Made by a program: the position numbers and the translations under genes
The notes under the pieces: generated by a model
What the model was told of the DNA's origin: nothing
Database searches by the model: none
What the model saw: only the letters and a program-made list of their open reading frames with translations
Part shown: positions 46,569 to 58,189 of the stretch, piece after piece
How the letters are laid out: each line of letters begins with the position of its first letter
Numbering within the stretch: position 1 is the stretch's first letter
DNA from: Loxodes magnus
Taxonomy: Eukaryota > Ciliophora > Karyorelictea > Loxodida > Loxodidae
Length of the DNA: 64,000 nucleotides
Direction of reading: 5' to 3'
Assembly (NCBI GenBank): GCA_946699065.1
Contig: CAMPDV010000389.1
Location: 186,001 to 250,000 of the forward strand

Positions 46569-49500
46569 TCATCTCCCGCTTTCATCTTCATCTTATACTT
46601 CATCTTAATCATCTTAGTTATCAATTTTTTTATTCTATTCTTCCACTTATTCTTTTAGCTTTTCTTATTATTCCTTTTCTTCCTCGTTCTCTTCACTATT
46701 TTCTTGATTTTTTACTTCCTATTCCTTAGATTCAGGACTTTCCAATCATTCTTCTTCCATTTCGAATAATTCCAATCTCCTTTTGAGCAGCATCCTGTGG
46801 AAAATTTTAATTTGTAAATCTATGTATTCTATCTTATTTTTTGGGAATTAGTTGATATCATAGGTTATTAATCTTCCTATATCACCTGATTCAATCTTTG
46901 TTTTTAGCCATTCTCTTATATCTATGTAACAATTACAATCCATAATATGTTGGAACTTGTCCAATTCACCACAGATGCAATGAGGATTCTCGATAGGATA
47001 ATGTCTGTCTTGAAGATCTTTCCGAAAGTTGTAGCTTTAAGTTCTGAGTTTGTATATACTGATTATTTCTTTTCTATATTATTTATTTAGTTTCAGATAG
47101 GTAATTTCTAGGAATTATCGTTAGTTACAAAATTATTCTATAAAAATCTTTGCAGTTGGCATATATTTAAGTATTTACTAAGTTATTTTATAGAATTTTT
47201 GTTGAATCTAGTTCTTTACATATTTCGTAAAGGTAGTTAAGCTACTATTATGTTCCTAATTATTAAAGTCAATTTCGTAGTATTCAGATAGTTAAGATCT
47301 ATATAACAGGACTCATTAAAATTGTTTTCAGATGCTTAGAAGGCTTTCCTTGCTATTAATCTCATACTTTTGTCAATTTTATTTAGTGTTCCAGTTGCTC
47401 CATTTTAGAAAGCTCAAGGTACTAATTCTCCTCCATATTCAACTTTAGGGAGCGTGAACATCCGGTGCAAAGTCTTAAAATGTCAAGGTGTCGCATTTTT
47501 ATATCTTGATAATGTATATACTACTTTCTTCATAGCAGACAAATAATAAGATGAAACCGATTTGCAGTGATTAATTAGATCCTTTTTTTGATGAATAGTT
47601 ACTCCTAAATATGTTACTTATTACTTTTAAATAATTGGATTGTCTTTTATTTTTAAGTTTAACTTAACTTCTTTTTGATTCTTTTTTAAGAATTAAATAG
47701 CTTCGCATTTTGAAGTATTAATATTCAATTAAGTTCATTCGAATACTTTTTATGTTTCATTTATTAAAATCAGCATGGACTTTTCAGATTTGGATAGGAG
47801 AATTAAATCATCTGCCCATCCTCTACATGCGAAGCTTCTGCCAATAGTATTATATTTGAATCCTATTATGTTACTTTTACTTTCTAAATATCTGATTACA
47901 ATATCATAGTACAGCAAAGCAAGCACTTGAACATGTGAGCTACCTTATATAACTCCATTATTGTATTTTATCTTCCTAGATAAGGTTCCATCTATAAGAA
48001 AGGAGGAATTTATGTTTTTATAGAAAGATTCAAGGGCATTTATAAGTCCTAAAGGAAGCTTGGCTCTCCTGAGTTAATCGAAAAGCAATCTTCTTTCTAT
48101 GGTATCAAACATTTTCTCTACATCTATTAGTGTGGCAAGGAGTTTTGTATTCCCTTTTGCTTATTTGCGATAGGATTCTATTATTTACTATATTGTCCAA
48201 ATTTGCAAAGTAGTTTATTTCCTTTTCATGAATCCCATCTAGCTTTCATGAATTAAGTTTCTTTTATATATTTAATCATATAACCTATTAGTTAAAGCTT
48301 TATCATATATTTTTAGTATAGAGTTCATCAAAGAAATAGATCTCCAATCATCTTTGCTTCCTTTTTTAAATATAGGAATAATGATTAACGTACTAAGTTC
48401 TTCAGGTATTCTACCTAGCCTCAGCATATTATTCAAGAAAGAATGAAGAATCAAAGTAAGATAATAACCTCCATACTTCAATAATTCTCCCTTTATGCCA
48501 TCTGGACCAGCTGTTTTTCCATTAGGGATTTATTGAATAATTTCCTAAATTTCTTAAATCGTAAAGAGTTGGAACTCTTGTAAATAGGAAGGTATTTACT
48601 CTTAAATTTCTTTAATATTTCAATAAACTAGATTAAAATTTTTGTTTCTATTGTCAAGCTACTATTAAGTAAGATTTTAATGTTTATTAAAAACAAAGTT
48701 CTCTCATGAATCAACGAATTGGTTTTTAAGCTCTTAGTTAAAGTTCATTCTGTTTCTTATTTTTGGGTTCAGAATCTTTTTCGCTTGTTAAAACATAATT
48801 TTTGGTTCTTCATTAAGATTTAGAAATTTCTTCTTTGCTTTATCTTTTAACCATTTTCATAGATGATATTTATATTTATTTCAAAGTTTATTAGCTGATT
48901 TCTGAGGATTAAGGACTCTTTAATTATATTTGAGTTTCTTTATACTCTTAGTTAGCTCTTTTCGCATCTATATACTTTCTTGCAAGATCTCGAGGAAGTT
49001 TGTTGTATTTATGATCAGGAATAAATGATCCTAGTACTGAATCTTCGTTTTCTTGAATATTTCTGCTAATGTACATGTACTATTCCTCTAAATTATTTCT
49101 ATCTATTTGAAAGTAATCCTTACAAGTTTGTATAAATGATTGTTAATATCTTTATCTATCAATTGGATCTTACAAACTATTAATTTTATATTTTATCTAA
49201 GTTATTTTTTCATCATCATAATATTTTGTATTAAACAAAAGTTAACTGTAATTGGAATATGATCAGTTTTTAAGCATCCATTGTGAGCCTAAAAATTTGC
49301 AAATTAATTATTATTTAAATGACTACTAATTAAAATATAGTCATTACAGTACAATTTTCCCGTTCCTTTGTGTATGCATGTATTACTAATCGTATTATTA
49401 ACTATTTGAAGATCGTTTTATTGCAAGAATTCTTAAAATCTAGATGTGTTGTCATAATCGTTTTAAGTATTATTTCCGTTATTTTATAATAGAGCATTGA

Positions 49501-49930
49501 AGTCTCCTATCAATATATGAGGATTATTTGGAAATTATCCAATATATTTATTAATATAATCATAAGCTTAATCTTTAATCAGACTACTTTTATTATTGTC
49601 AGGCATGTAGCAAGATGTGATTAATGTATTTTCCATTTTGACTGAAACAAATCGATTTTAGGTTTCTATATTTACTCTAGATTCAGTACTATTGATTTCA
49701 TCTCTAATAATAAAACTTACACCTCCTCCTTTATCTGCATTTCTAAAGTATGTCCTATATCCTTTTATTATTATGGAGGAAAATCTTACTGTTGTCATGT
49801 TTCATTAATTGAGAAGATGTCTATGTCATTACTTTTGATAAATTCTTCAATCATTAACTGTTTTCCTGCTATTCCATTAATGTTAACGTGTCCAATCTTG
49901 ATTCGAGTTCTATATTAATATTAATTATTA
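46569..49930 (-). pseudogene. LINE ORF2: endonuclease and reverse transcriptase, frameshifted
   Basis: The endonuclease shows G-H-V-N-I-N-G, N-E-T-W (W is TGA 49795-49797), G-D-F-N-A (49507) and T-D-H (49264). The reverse transcriptase shows G-K-T-A-G-P-D-G-I (48530), L-I-D-V-E-K-M-F-D (48125), and W-A-D-D-L-I-L-L with the catalytic aspartate pair (47815). A zinc motif C-x-C-x7-H-x3-C follows at 46979. An acidic, E/Q-rich tail ends at TGA 46569-46571. Two frame changes are visible, right after N-E-T-W (~49,795) and near 47,320, so as assembled it would not make the full protein. Catalytic motifs are otherwise complete, so the element was active fairly recently. Confidence 0.88.
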
Positions 49931-51967
49931 TCTTTATTACTTTCTTTTGATCCAGCTGGAAGTCCATTTTCGTAAATACAAATATTTTTATTCCCTTGTT
50001 AATCATAATCAACATTTACAAATTTTTAACCATATTCCTGATGCTGATGAAAGAATTAGATAATTATAAAAATTACTTATTTATTATATTTTTATAACAG
50101 TTTTTGATCCACAAATATTTTGGTTTTTTTAATACTATCAATAGTTCCAAAGGTTAATTCTTAATTAATTGTCACATGCCTTAAATATTACTCATTTCAT
50201 ACTGTGTTTTTCTTCAAGAACCCTATAATATAAATTCCTTGAGTAAAGGCGATTTAAAATTTAATGATTGTATTATTTTTTCGCTTTCTTTTTGATCTCT
50301 ATATTTAATACTACGTTTAGCTACTGGAATTTAAATATAATCTTTTTCCTATTTTCTTTTAAGAGGGTTTAATTTTTTAGCAACAGAACATTTTTAGTTT
50401 TCAATCTTATTGAAATCTGTCTAGTTCTATTAGTCTTTTGATTAAGTTTTAGCTTTAAGGCTAAATAATCCTTTCATTAGCATTTTATTAATTTCCTCTT
50501 ATTTTTAATTGTTACATATGAGATCTATATTTAACTAATGATAGGATTACTAGAGTTTTATATAATTATTTTCTTACAAATTCACTTGGCAAAATTGGTC
50601 TAATTGATCAACTTTTATTATGTTAGATGATATATCTAAACACTGGATTTTTACTTAAATTTGCTTATCCTATAACATCTGTTTAAGTTTAATTAATTTT
50701 GGTTTAATTTGTTTCTGTTTATGTTTACATTTCAAAATATATTTTTAAATATTTTTATAGTTGCTTAGTATAAAAGCTTGTTATGTTTTCGATTTCATTT
50801 TATTTTTATGTTAATAATCCTAACAGGATTTATTCTTTTTATTACTGCTGTGCTTGTATAATCTGTTCAGAATTTTATTGCTATTGATTCTCTAGTTCTT
50901 AACTAAAAAATAAGATTTAATTTTATAACTTCTAGCACTGTTTATTGTATTATTGATTTTCAAATTACTCATTTTTTAATTCGACTTCAGTCTTATTCTT
51001 TAGCTAATAAACTTATTAAAGTTCTCATTATATTTGGTCTGATTATTATTGTTGATATTAATATAACTCAATTAAGCATTGCAGATAGTTCATTTATTAA
51101 AAAGTAAATGGTTCATTGAATTAAAGTTTGTTTATATCGATTTATGATTTTCAACTAACTCAGTTTAAGTTATTTATTGATTAAAATAAGTTTATTCAAA
51201 TTATTAGTCTAAAAAGTCTGTTTAAATTTCCATCTCTCTATATTGCTTTATTTATAAACTTCTTAAAGTAACTATTAAGTATGATATAATATAAATTATT
51301 TGATTTCCTTAATTTTCTTATTAAGTTTATTTATATAAATCTTGTACTGCTCATAGATTGCTTCATAAGAGTTAATCATGTCTTAATTGTTTTGATTAAT
51401 TTGTGCAAGAATAATTGTTTATTTATCTAAAGAAATGTTATTATCTGTTAAGTTTTTTATTTATGTCTGAAGCTTTTTTACTTCATTCAAAAGCGTTTCA
51501 TTTTATTTTTTAATTAAAAGAGTATCTTAAATATCCATAGTATTATTCCCTGCTTAGAAATGGTTAGATAATATAATATCCAAAGTATCTTACTATAAAA
51601 AGGATATTTTTTATACGATTGGTAAGACTGAGGTACCAAACTATTTTTTTTATCTATAAGTATATTTCTCAATCTTTAGAATTCTTGATAGTTAATTTCC
51701 ACTTTTTAGGGAATTTCGAAGTAATTTTAACAGAATACGAAGGAACTTGTTGACTGGAGATTAACTACATATATTTAGTAAAGCTCTTAGCAAGTTAATT
51801 ATCTTCTTTACGGATTTGAATTGAAATGAATTAGGGTCACTTTTTAGAAAGTAGTCGAGCATCTGCCTATGCTCATTTCATAAGATGGCAGCTTCTATAT
51901 TTTTAGATAAAGAAGAGTCGTCAAGATTATAATCCTGAGATATTTAGAAATCATCCATTTTTTTCAT
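49931..51967 (-). pseudogene. LINE ORF1-like coiled-coil region
   Basis: From ATG 51965-51967 (M-K-K-M-D-D-F) the frame is open for about 210 residues: a helical region, then a long K/E/Q/N coiled coil (L-L-N-E-V-K-K-L-Q-T-Q-I-K-N-L). The coding signal then moves through the other two frames (51240-51130, then ~51060 to 49930), is Q-rich, and passes through a possible RRM-like stretch (50290-50150, F-Q-I-A-F-T-Q-G-I-Y-I-I-G-F). It runs straight into the endonuclease frame. Either frameshifted or with short introns I cannot resolve. Confidence 0.65.
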
Positions 51968-51999
51968 TTTCTTTATTCTAATATCCCATTTTGTATAAA

Positions 52000-52665
52000 G
52001 CTTAATCTTTAAGCATATAAACTTCTACTCAAAATTGATTTTGACTGATAATAATGTAACAGAACTCAAATACTTAATTCCATCTTGGAGCTAAACAAAT
52101 ATTTCATATTTGTTTGCAATATAATTTTTATCTTTAGGATTTACTTTAACATCTGAGTAGAAAATCTCAGCAGCCTCCTCGTATTACATTGCTTTATTGG
52201 AAATATCTCATACTCGTTGTACTTGTTAAGCTTACAAGATTGGAGTTTACTCAGATATTGCTACTTTTGAAAGCATCATTTTGCTATATAACTTTCGCAT
52301 TTCTTTTATAGAACTTTAATTATCCTAATAGATCAAGGATCGAGAGCATGTTTTTGATACTTTAATTAGAATTCTAAATAACTTTCTAATTTTAAACCTT
52401 AGTCAAAACTTTTGCTTTACTAATGTAAACCCAAATAACTTGAGCATTTCTTTTTAAAGCATAATTGGAGTTTTCGATAGCCTATCTTTATTTACCTTAA
52501 CTAAGTAACGCTTCTTCTTTACTAACATGAATATCAGCAAAGCTAGAATCAAGATAGCTTTATTAAAGTACTCTAATACTTAAGTTCCCTTTTCTTCTCT
52601 GTTCAGTTATTAGCCATAGATATTAAAATATTTAGCTAGCTATATTTTTATATTCCTGGCTTTTT
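52000..52665 (-). pseudogene. TPR-kinase pseudogene, 5' part (upstream of LINE)
   Basis: Degraded TPRs on the minus strand, for example Y-E-E-A-A-E-I-F-Y and N-P-K-D-K-N-Y-I-A-N-K (52130-52190), with a family-like N-terminus near 52650. It continues beyond the LINE at 46560-45300. Confidence 0.6.
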
Positions 52666-52933
52666 TACCTTTTTAAATATAAGTTTTTATTAATAAAGCA
52701 ATTTAAATTAGCCTAGATTAAATAATAGCTAATAATGATTAATACTTAGATTAATTAATTTTAGCATCTATATTCATATGAGACCTGATCATTCCAAGCT
52801 AATTCAAAATACTTTAAATAGTATATTTTTGTACTTTGCTTACAAAGTAGTTTTAGGGGTTTACTATCATACTTTTATTTAATACTAGTTTAACTTATCT
52901 AATTTATTAGTAGATAGAGGGATATTAGGTGTA

Positions 52934-54267
52934 GTTAGATGTAGACTGGTAATCTGTACAGATACTGCTTAAGCTTATCTTAGCCTGTATATAAACTAAT
53001 AATCAGATCTAATTGTTACTAAAATTGGTCATAATCAGTTTCTTAAGTAAGTGGCTAGATAATTAGATTAGCAATGCTGAAGTAATAAACATGATTAGTT
53101 GATAAAGTTAAATAGTAGTTAACTAAGCTTTAGTACTATTACTGTCTGAGTAATATATTATTAGTTACTTGGAAGACTTTAATAATTAGAGTTTTAGATA
53201 AAAGCTATTGATGGTTAAGTAATATAAGACTTAATAATAAGACTTTAATATTAAAATAGTTTAAGTATTCAACTTCACATCTCTTATGCACTCTATCTGA
53301 AAGCTTCTCTCATAGGTTAGTGACTTGTACCTTCATATGGATTGTACTTTTATTTTATTTTATCTAACTAGCTTATAAAAGTATCTATGTTTGGTCTTAT
53401 ATTCTCATCGAAAGCTAAGCATCTGTAGAATAGATCAGCTAATAAAGGTTCTTGTTATATTTCGCTTGAAAACATAGGAATCATTTTATTGACATAAACT
53501 ATTTATCTTAGCTATGATTGCCCTGGATAAAGAAGTGCTTCATTGAATAGCTCTACTCCTATACAACCTAAAGATCAAATATCACTCTTTTTAGTCACTT
53601 TCTTTTCAAATTATTCAGGAGCCATTCATTGATGTTCCCCTTTTTATTGTATTGCTGTTAATCAGTTATCTTAATAAAATAATCCAAGAGTTAGTATTAT
53701 AGGACAATCTTAATCATCTATCAGAATATTAAGAGATTTCATTTCTTTATGAATTAAGTTTCTAGCGTGAATACCCTACAAACCTTCTGCTATTTAACTA
53801 AGTAAATTAAGTTTCTTATAATATCTAGATTGAGTGTCTTTTAATAACTACTTTGTCTATATTATTTAGAATAAACTTCCTTTACTCTCTAAATCTGTCA
53901 AAACACCTAACTTTTAACTATCTATTGCAAATCCTATAAGTCTTTAAACTCTTTAGCTCTTTATTAGCGCGAGTTCTTTGCATTCAAATCAGAACTAGTC
54001 TATTAGTTTATCACTTTACTAGCTAAATACTTTAAGTCCATACATTCTTCCTTAGATACTAATCAGATAAGTTGTTCCAAACTAATCACTAGCTAACTTC
54101 TACAGCTTCTATAGAAATTAATTATCAGGAACTAAATCTCTATACTTCCATATTCTTATTTCACTATCTCTATCTATTTCTTAGAAGAACTTCCTAATCT
54201 CTTCTTCTTTTATTCTATTCTTCACTTAGTTAACTTAACTTGAAAGTGTAAATAAAGGAATTTCTAA
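52934..54267 (-). repeat. 1,334-bp direct repeat, copy 2
   Basis: See 41998-43331; same length, no indels, about 20 substitutions by eye, most in the half towards the TPR region. Confidence 0.93.
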
Positions 54268-55701
54268 TTATGGATTAAGTTAATTTGCTTAACAAAAACA
54301 TTTGAACGCTTCTTTGTTTTTATTTAAAGCTTAAAGGCAAAGACCTTTATTATAATGAGCTTCTGAGTAATTAGGGTTAAGTTAGATAGCTGTGTTTAAA
54401 CATTAAATTGCTTCGATGTTATTTTCTAATTCGTGAAGTGAAAGTCCTTTATTGCAATGAGCAGCTGCTAAATTATGATTAAGTTTGAGAGCTATATTGT
54501 AGCTCTAAATTGCTTCGATATAATTTTCTAATTCGTGAAGTGAAAGTCCTTTATTGCAATGAGCAGCTGCTAAATTAGGATTAAGTTTGAGAACTATATC
54601 GTAGCTCTAGATTGCTTCAATGTATTTTCCTAAGTTGTGGAGTGAAAGTCCTTTATTGCAATGAGCAGCCGCTAAATTAGGATTAAGTTTGAGAGCTATA
54701 TCATAGCTCTAAATTGCTTCGATGTATTTTCCTAACTGTTTGAGTGTATTTCCTTTATTAAAGTGTGCAGCTTCATAATTAGAATCTATTTAGAGAGCTT
54801 TATCGTAGCTCTAGATTGCTTCGATATAATTTTCTAATTCGTGAAGTGAAAGTCCTTTATTGCACTGAGCAGCTGCATTATTAGGATTAAGTTTGAGAGT
54901 TATATTGAAGCTCTAAATTGCTTCGATGTATTTCCCTAATTGTTTGAGTGTATTTCCTTTATTAAGGTGGGCAGCTTCATAATTAGAATCTATTTAGAGA
55001 GCTTTATCGTAGCTCTAGATTGCTTCGATGTAATTTTCTAATTCGTGAAGTGAAAGTCCTTTATTGCACTGAGCAGCTGCTAAATTAGAATTAAGTTTGA
55101 GAGCTATATCGTAGCTCTAGATTGCTTCGATGTATTTTCCTAACTGTTTGAGTGTGCATCCTTTATTAAAGTAAGCATCTACATCATTAGGATCTATTTT
55201 GAGAGCTTTGTCGTAGCTCTAGATTGCTTCGATGTATTTTCCTAACTGTTTGAGTGCATTTCCTTTATTAAAGTGTGCAGCTGCATTATTAGGATTAAGA
55301 TTGAGAGCTTTATCGTAGCTCTAGATTGCTTTGATGTATTTTCCTAATTTATATAGAGAAGCTCCTTTATTGCAATGAGCAGCTGCATTATTAGGATTAA
55401 GTTTGAGAGCTATATTGTAGCTATAATCTGCTTCGATGTATTTTCCTAAGTTGTGGAGTGAAAGTCCTTTATTAAGGTGTGCAGCTTCATAATTAGAATC
55501 TATTTAGAGAGCTTTATCGTAGCTCTAGATTGCTTCGATTTATTTTCCTAGATTAGCAAATGTAATTCCTTTATTACAGTGTGCAGCTGCTAAATTGGGA
55601 TCTAATATAGTAGCTATGTTAAAAAAATCTAAAGCTTCCAGTCAATTTTTTTAATTTATACATTTTATTCCTTGATTGAAATATTATTTTGCTTCCGACA
55701 T
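53275..55701 (-). CDS. TPR-repeat protein with predicted pseudokinase domain, 808 aa
   Basis: ATG 55699-55701 (M-S-E-A-K-Q-Y-F) to TGA 53275-53277 is exactly 809 codons. About 14 TPR units occupy residues 5-480, with TGA=W in K-N-W-L-E-A of the first. The kinase domain is nearly identical to that at 42.3-43.3 kb and shows the same losses: degenerate glycine loop, H-K-E for H-R-D, T-L-G for D-F-G; W-M-A-P-E and D-I-W-S-L-G are kept. The TPR array differs from its sister in unit number and sequence, so the two proteins share an effector-like C-terminus but have different TPR solenoids. Confidence 0.9.
54290..55640 (-). repeat. 102-bp tandem TPR array
   Basis: The repeated unit (gtgaaagtcctttattgcaatg, gagcagctgctaaattagga, gctctagattgcttcgatg) recurs every 102 bp, about 13 times, with near-identical blocks. 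Confidence 0.85.
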
Positions 55702-55744
55702 TTTATAATAATTAGCAATGTAATTTAGGTTAAATATAAGATTT

Positions 55745-56380
55745 ATAATATTGATTATAGATAATTATTTAAATTTTAGCTTTTTTAATTGCTTAATTTA
55801 TATTTTCTTTCTAAATTGGACTTATTTGTTATTTATCTCCTTTATTCTTTCATTTTGTAGTTTTACTAGCTTTAATATCTATTTTGCTTTTAGTGATTTT
55901 ATATTTTGGTTTATTTATTGTTTTAGATTACTATATTCTCTTACAAAAAAGTAATTATTTTGAGAATTTAAAATTGAATTCGCAATTTTGGAAGAGCAAC
56001 AAAAAAAGAAAGACGTCTAATAGAATGAAGCATTTGGTCTTATAAGTCAAAAGAATGATAAATAGGATTAAAGAGTAAAATGTAATGATGAGGACAATTG
56101 AAAGAAAATCAAGAAACCTAATGAGAAATGCTATTACTACATCTGCTTGAAACATCTATTGCACATTTCTTAAAATTTAGATTATTGAGAAGAAGTTAAG
56201 TTAAAAGAGCTGAAATAAGACAAGAGCAAAAATTAGAAGATATGAAAAGAGTTTACAAGATTATGAATAACACTACATGAGGTGTTCAAGTATCAGATTA
56301 CGCTAAAGATTTTTACTTATATAACACTAGCAAAAGAATCTAACTTTTTTTAAGCCTAAAAGCTTTAGTATTTAAATGAT
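55745..56380 (+). CDS. hypothetical membrane protein, start unclear
   Basis: One frame is open from about 55745 and reads two to three hydrophobic helices (55780-55950), then a charged cytosolic part (F-A-I-L-E-E-Q-Q-K-K-K-D, C-Y-Y-Y-I-C-L-K-H), with several TGA as W, to about 56378. I see no in-frame ATG, so the 5' end is missing or spliced. Divergent from the pseudokinase gene at 55701. It may be the first part of the family L remnant that follows. Confidence 0.33.
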
Positions 56381-56479
56381 TTATGATTATAGAGCAATAT
56401 TAATTAATAGCCTTTAGTTAGCATTAGATATAATGCTGATATCTATGATTTATGCATTAGTAGATTAAAATTATTTTAA

Positions 56480-56890
56480 GTTACTAATTTATTTTGAGTT
56501 ATTGCTAACTCCCTCCTTATAACCATTTTACTTCTTATACCTCTCTTTTTATATCAAAATTAGCTATCTATTTCTTTTCATTTCAATAATAACCTTTTAC
56601 TCAATAAGTTTATGAAGAAAGAAAATCCAAGCTTATTTTTCAGGCCTTACTCGCTAAAGATGCTAAGTAGCTAAAGAAAGATAGTCATTGAATATCTTAA
56701 ACCATCTACTAATTAAGGGTAGGAACAGATTAGGAAATGAATCTTGGATTATAAGCATACAGAGGGATTAAGACAGGGAATAAATAAATTTTCAGATCAT
56801 ACATAATAGTAAAGGACTTGAAGCTGGACAATACAGCGAACTGAAAGAGCTATTAAGCCAGATAAATTTAGATCTAAGAATAAAGAAACT
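56480..56890 (+). pseudogene. membrane-protein remnant (family L, copy 2)
   Basis: Hydrophobic segment (56510-56610) then K-I-V-I-E-Y-L-K-P, N-Q-G-Q-E-Q-I-R-K-W-I, H-T-E-G-L-R-Q-G-I-N-K-F, aligned with copy 1 at 33.6-33.95 kb. Interrupted at 56893 by an insertion; similarity to copy 1 resumes at 57796. Confidence 0.48.
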
Positions 56891-56892
56891 TA
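56877..56892 (+). repeat. 16-bp direct repeat, left of inserted segment
   Basis: agaataaagaaactta, identical to 57780-57795. The homologous empty site near 33940-33956 has one related copy. Confidence 0.9.
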
Positions 56893-56897
56893 TAAAA

Positions 56898-57697
56898 ATG
56901 GAGTCTTAAAATCTTGTTCCCGGCTTTTCTTGAGCAAAGAAGAGAAAAAAGCTCTAGAGAAAAAGCAGGCATAAAAAAAGTATCAAGAGTCTTCTTCTCC
57001 TCACTTACAAAACTAATAAAGAACCTAATAACTATAATAAACACCTCCTAAAGTAATAAAAAGAAAGGAATCTAATATAATAGCAGGAAAATAACTTCCA
57101 TCAAAGATAATTAAAAAGGAAATAAATATTTAACAGTTAGTATTTGAAATATCCAATCTCTAGGAAGAGATTAAAGTGCTTAAGTAGGAAAATTAAGAAC
57201 TAAGAAACTTATTATCGCTTGGATAAGATAACTTAGAGATTAGAATTATTAACTAAGAAAGGGAACTCCAAGCATATTGGAACATTTAAACTGAACATAG
57301 ATAAGAAACAGTAAGGCTTGGAAATATCGTATAAAAACAAGAGTTGGAGTTTATTAAGCAAAGAATATTAGCACAAACATAACTAATTAGACAAATTAGA
57401 TGGAGATAGAATAATAAAAAGAGGTTATAAATCGAAAACCAATCAGATAAGTAAGGAAGAAATGCTAATACTATAATAGTAAGTGACATTTGTACAAAAA
57501 TTGCTAAAAATTTTAGAATTTCAAGAAAAAATTTTGGCGTAAAGAATAAGAAAAATACTAGAGGCTCTATTGCAACTAGATTGGAGATATTTACAGAAGA
57601 AAATGATGCGAAATACCTTTTGGAATAATAGGAACAAGAAATCAAAGAAACTGAGAAGACCTTAGTGAAGATAATTTCATTAGAAAGTCAAGAATGA
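56898..57697 (+). CDS. coiled-coil, Q/K-rich protein on an inserted segment
   Basis: ATG 56898 begins M-E-S-Q-N-L-V-P-G-F; after one frame change in the tttt run at ~56933 the frame is open to tandem TGA TGA (57695-57700) without an internal TGA. The body is K/E/Q-rich coiled coil (S-N-L-Q-E-E-I-K-V-L-K-Q-E-N-Q-E-L) and a basic C-terminal part. No methionine occurs downstream of the frame change, so the initial ATG is needed; a one-base error or a short intron must link them. The gene fills an approximately 900-bp segment absent from the duplicate locus at 33.95 kb and bounded by 16-bp direct repeats. No family recognised. Confidence 0.6.
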
Positions 57698-57779
57698 TGA
57701 GAAGTGTTGCTGATAAAACAACTTATTTTAAACGGTGTCCAGATTGGCACTGTTGAACATTTTAATTTCATTATTATTT

Positions 57780-57795
57780 AGAATAAAGAAACTTA
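57780..57795 (+). repeat. 16-bp direct repeat, right of inserted segment
   Basis: Exact copy of 56877-56892; resembles a target-site duplication. Confidence 0.9.
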
Positions 57796-58189
57796 GTCGT
57801 TTTAATTAAGCTTTGAAGGGACTATAGTAAAGATTAAAGCACCCCACTGTAAATAAATTGATAGGAAGTATCAAAATATTTACCTTTAAGAGATTTTCAA
57901 GATAACGATAAAATAACAACTTTACTCAGCTTAAATGAGCTAAGTTTAATAGCCAACATAAGAAAGAAGTTAGTTTCATATTAGGAAATAGGAAAGCACT
58001 TAATTAACTAAGCCTGTAGGCACGTCAGCTAGCAAGTCTTATTCATAAGCTTAATTCAGTAGTTTGTATAAAATAGAGAAGGAATGTAGTTATTATTATT
58101 AAGCTCATATTGGCAGACAAATCTTCCGTAACTTATAGAGCCAAAAATCAGATAAAGAGGGGAAAATTTCTATCTTGAGTTATAGGATT

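Larger units (their letters stand above)
46569..51967 (-). mobile_element. non-LTR retrotransposon (LINE), about 5.4 kb
   Basis: Minus-strand element with an ORF1-like coiled-coil region, an apurinic endonuclease domain, a reverse transcriptase and a C-terminal zinc knuckle, in the order typical of I/R1/L1-type LINEs. It reads in the host code (TGA=W in N-E-T-W, TAA/TAG=Q). It is flanked on both sides by pieces of one TPR-kinase pseudogene. I could not see a poly-A tail or define a target-site duplication, so the exact ends are uncertain. Confidence 0.9.

Noticed and set aside
55751..56155. Overlapping plus- and minus-strand ORFs in the standard code
   Set aside because: A different plus-strand frame with TAA/TAG=Q and TGA=W reads membrane helices followed by a charged domain, which explains both as shadows.
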